From the NCBI RefSeq assembly GCF_003967595.1, contig NZ_BIFW01000005.1, forward strand, positions 62,001 through 126,000: a stretch of 64,000 bases of DNA, written 5' to 3'. The notes below the pieces were generated by a model that saw nothing but the letters and a program-made list of their open reading frames with translations, searched no databases and was not told the origin of the DNA. Of this stretch, positions 62,826-64,000 are shown in pieces. Position 1 is the first letter of the stretch; each line of letters starts with the position of its first letter. A program made the position numbers and the translations under genes. This stretch comes from Companilactobacillus musae. Lineage in GTDB: Bacteria > Bacillota > Bacilli > Lactobacillales > Lactobacillaceae.

Positions 62826-62897
62826 ATAGTAAAAGATTTTCTACTCAAGTTCAGTTTCAACTAATATAAACGGAAATGAATTTTGAACTTTTAACCA

Positions 62898-62972
62898 AAA
62901 GAAGAACAGTATTTACTAAGAAATTCAGGTAAAACTACCTTGAAAACTTAATAAATATTTTTTTTTTTATTA
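62898..62972 (+). terminator. Long hairpin terminator, CTATTAAG-family copy f
   Basis: agtatttactaag / cttaataaatatt with inner attcaggta / taccttgaa; followed by a run of eleven T, and closing the hydrolase gene. Confidence 0.8.
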
Positions 62973-63212
62973 TTTAGAATTAAAAAGCATAACTTAGCAA
63001 TTTTATGTGTTACTAAAAGGTTATATTTATATTTGTTCAATAAGGTGATTAAGTTGTATAATGAAAATAATTATTAAACAAAATAACGTGTTTAATTAAA
63101 AATCGAAAGTACTGAACAAATCTTGCATTTAACATATTTTATTTAATCTAGGACAGGTGTACACTCAAAATGTCTACCGATGGATTAAGAATTGAAGCAC
63201 TTATCTTAGAGG

Positions 63213-63266
63213 AAACAAACAGTTGACGGTGTAGTTGGTCAAATACCAGCAATAGAAAATGAGTAG
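63213..63266 (+). pseudogene. Remnant of a DUF4767 lipoprotein C-terminus
   Basis: 18 codons ending in TAG read KQTVDGVVGQIPAIENE, close to the end of the protein at 59311-60288 (KQTVQSVANNMPAIENQ). Upstream sequence shows no open frame. A second lipoprotein gene evidently decayed here. The remaining 528-bp gap (62826-63353) has copy f and otherwise nothing I can assign. Confidence 0.6.
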
Positions 63267-63353
63267 TCGACTGAATTTAAAGGTATTACTTAGTATTTTT
63301 AATTGATGTGATTAAGTATTTTATTAATCAAAAATTATAAGGGGAAGATAATT

Positions 63354-64000
63354 ATGAATTTATTTACTAAGAAGTCAGCAGCAGTTATCGCTGCTTTAGC
63401 AATGGCAACTACTGGAGCATTAATGACACAAACAAAGGCTGATGCCGCAACTGTTGCGACTGTTAATGCTGGTGTTACAGCACGTCTATATACTGATCAA
63501 GGAAGTTTGATCACTAATCGTGCTCTAGCTCCAAGCACACCATGGGCAGTTGGTAAAATGATCTCAATCAATGGTGAAACATACTATCAAGTCGCTACTA
63601 ACGAATATTTAAAAGAAACTGATGCAACTTTGAATGGAACTGCCGTTGGAACAATCACTAATGGCGATGCTCCAGTTTATTACACCATGACTAAAGGTGA
63701 CATGCCTCATAGCAAATCTTTAGCTAACGGTACACAATGGCAAGTTGAATCTGCTAATAAGGATGTTAACGGTAATGTTTATTATGAAGTAGCACCTAAT
63801 GAATGGATCAGTAGTAAGAATATGACCGTTAGCGGACCAGTTAAAACAACAAATGTTAATTTTGTATTCACTGATTTTGCTAACTTAGGATTAGAAAGTC
63901 TACAAAATCAAAACAATAATAACAATCAAGTAAACACAAATAACCAACCTTCTAACAACCAAAACACTACTAATACTGGTGATGCTGCTAGTGTTGCCGA
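63354..64000 (+). CDS. SLAP-domain secreted protein, 3' end beyond the window
   Basis: 215 codons to the window edge, start ATG at 63354 with aagggga upstream. Signal peptide (about 1-31, ...TKADA-A), two or three SLAP-type repeats (TNRALAPSTPWAVGK, YQVATNEYLKE, and a diverged third with QWQVESANKDV, EVAPNEWISS), then an Asn/Gln-rich linker (NNNNNQVNTNNQPSNNQN). The signal and first repeat resemble the CAP/SLAP protein at 53762. The missing end may carry a CAP or other catalytic domain. It is wall-attached via the SLAP repeats. Confidence 0.85.
   Translation, partial: MNLFTKKSAAVIAALAMATTGALMTQTKADAATVATVNAGVTARLYTDQGSLITNRALAPSTPWAVGKMISINGETYYQVATNEYLKETDATLNGTAVGTITNGDAPVYYTMTKGDMPHSKSLANGTQWQVESANKDVNGNVYYEVAPNEWISSKNMTVSGPVKTTNVNFVFTDFANLGLESLQNQNNNNNQVNTNNQPSNNQNTTNTGDAASVA

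Overview
The window is low-GC Gram-positive chromosome from the Lactobacillaceae. Several gene families point there: SLAP-type surface proteins, an LPxTG wall protein, DUF4767 lipoproteins, tandem Gls24 proteins with AmaP, an FLP-type Crp/Fnr regulator with a cysteine pair, and a tagatose-6-phosphate lac operon. The overall look, with SLAP proteins and AT-rich spacers, suggests Companilactobacillus or a close relative; the genus is inference. No rRNA, tRNA, CRISPR array, prophage or transposase gene was seen.

Regions: (1) 1-9 kb: end of an NhaC-like antiporter, a MacAB-type export operon, a PrdX-like tRNA editing protein, a CoA-disulfide reductase/rhodanese fusion and a PEPCK-like P-loop protein. 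(2) 9-16 kb: a cystathionine lyase/synthase gene behind a Cys-Cys-Cys leader peptide and terminator, twin phosphoglycerate-mutase-family proteins, a flavodoxin, and a sunset-domain protein with a secreted nuclease. (3) 16-26 kb: sugar uptake. lacR-lacA-lacB and lacC-lacD on the minus strand diverge from a galactitol-type PTS, followed by a GntR-controlled mannose-family PTS; both PTS promoters overlap good cre sites. (4) 26-36 kb: DUF2252 protein and polyphosphate kinase, a peptidase, a NEAT-like LPQTG protein, a split ThrE exporter and the Gls24/AmaP envelope-stress operon. (5) 36-50 kb: an FNR-box-controlled operon (metal P-type ATPase, HMA protein, Dps-like protein, FLP regulator), a FocA/NirC transporter, HelD, an L,D-transpeptidase, NADH oxidase, an EAL protein, CoaA and GuaA. 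(6) 50-64 kb, accessory: an AT-rich two-gene nuclease plus SMC/ABC ATPase module (probable defence), a CAP/SLAP protein, an XRE regulator, a zinc-ribbon/PrsW/lipoprotein cluster with one frameshift, an Mrr-type endonuclease, a beta-lactamase-fold protein, a decayed DUF4767 remnant and the start of another SLAP protein.

Two non-coding themes recur. About seven roughly 65-bp hairpins with a shared CTATTAAG...CTTAATAG core close transcription units throughout. Two loci (32.3-32.6 kb and 39.7-40.2 kb) carry head-to-head pairs of a 70-165 bp hairpin unit whose stems differ in sequence but stay paired. The strongest candidates for something new are the 50.9-53.6 kb defence-like module, the cysteine leader attenuator, and this covarying repeat family.
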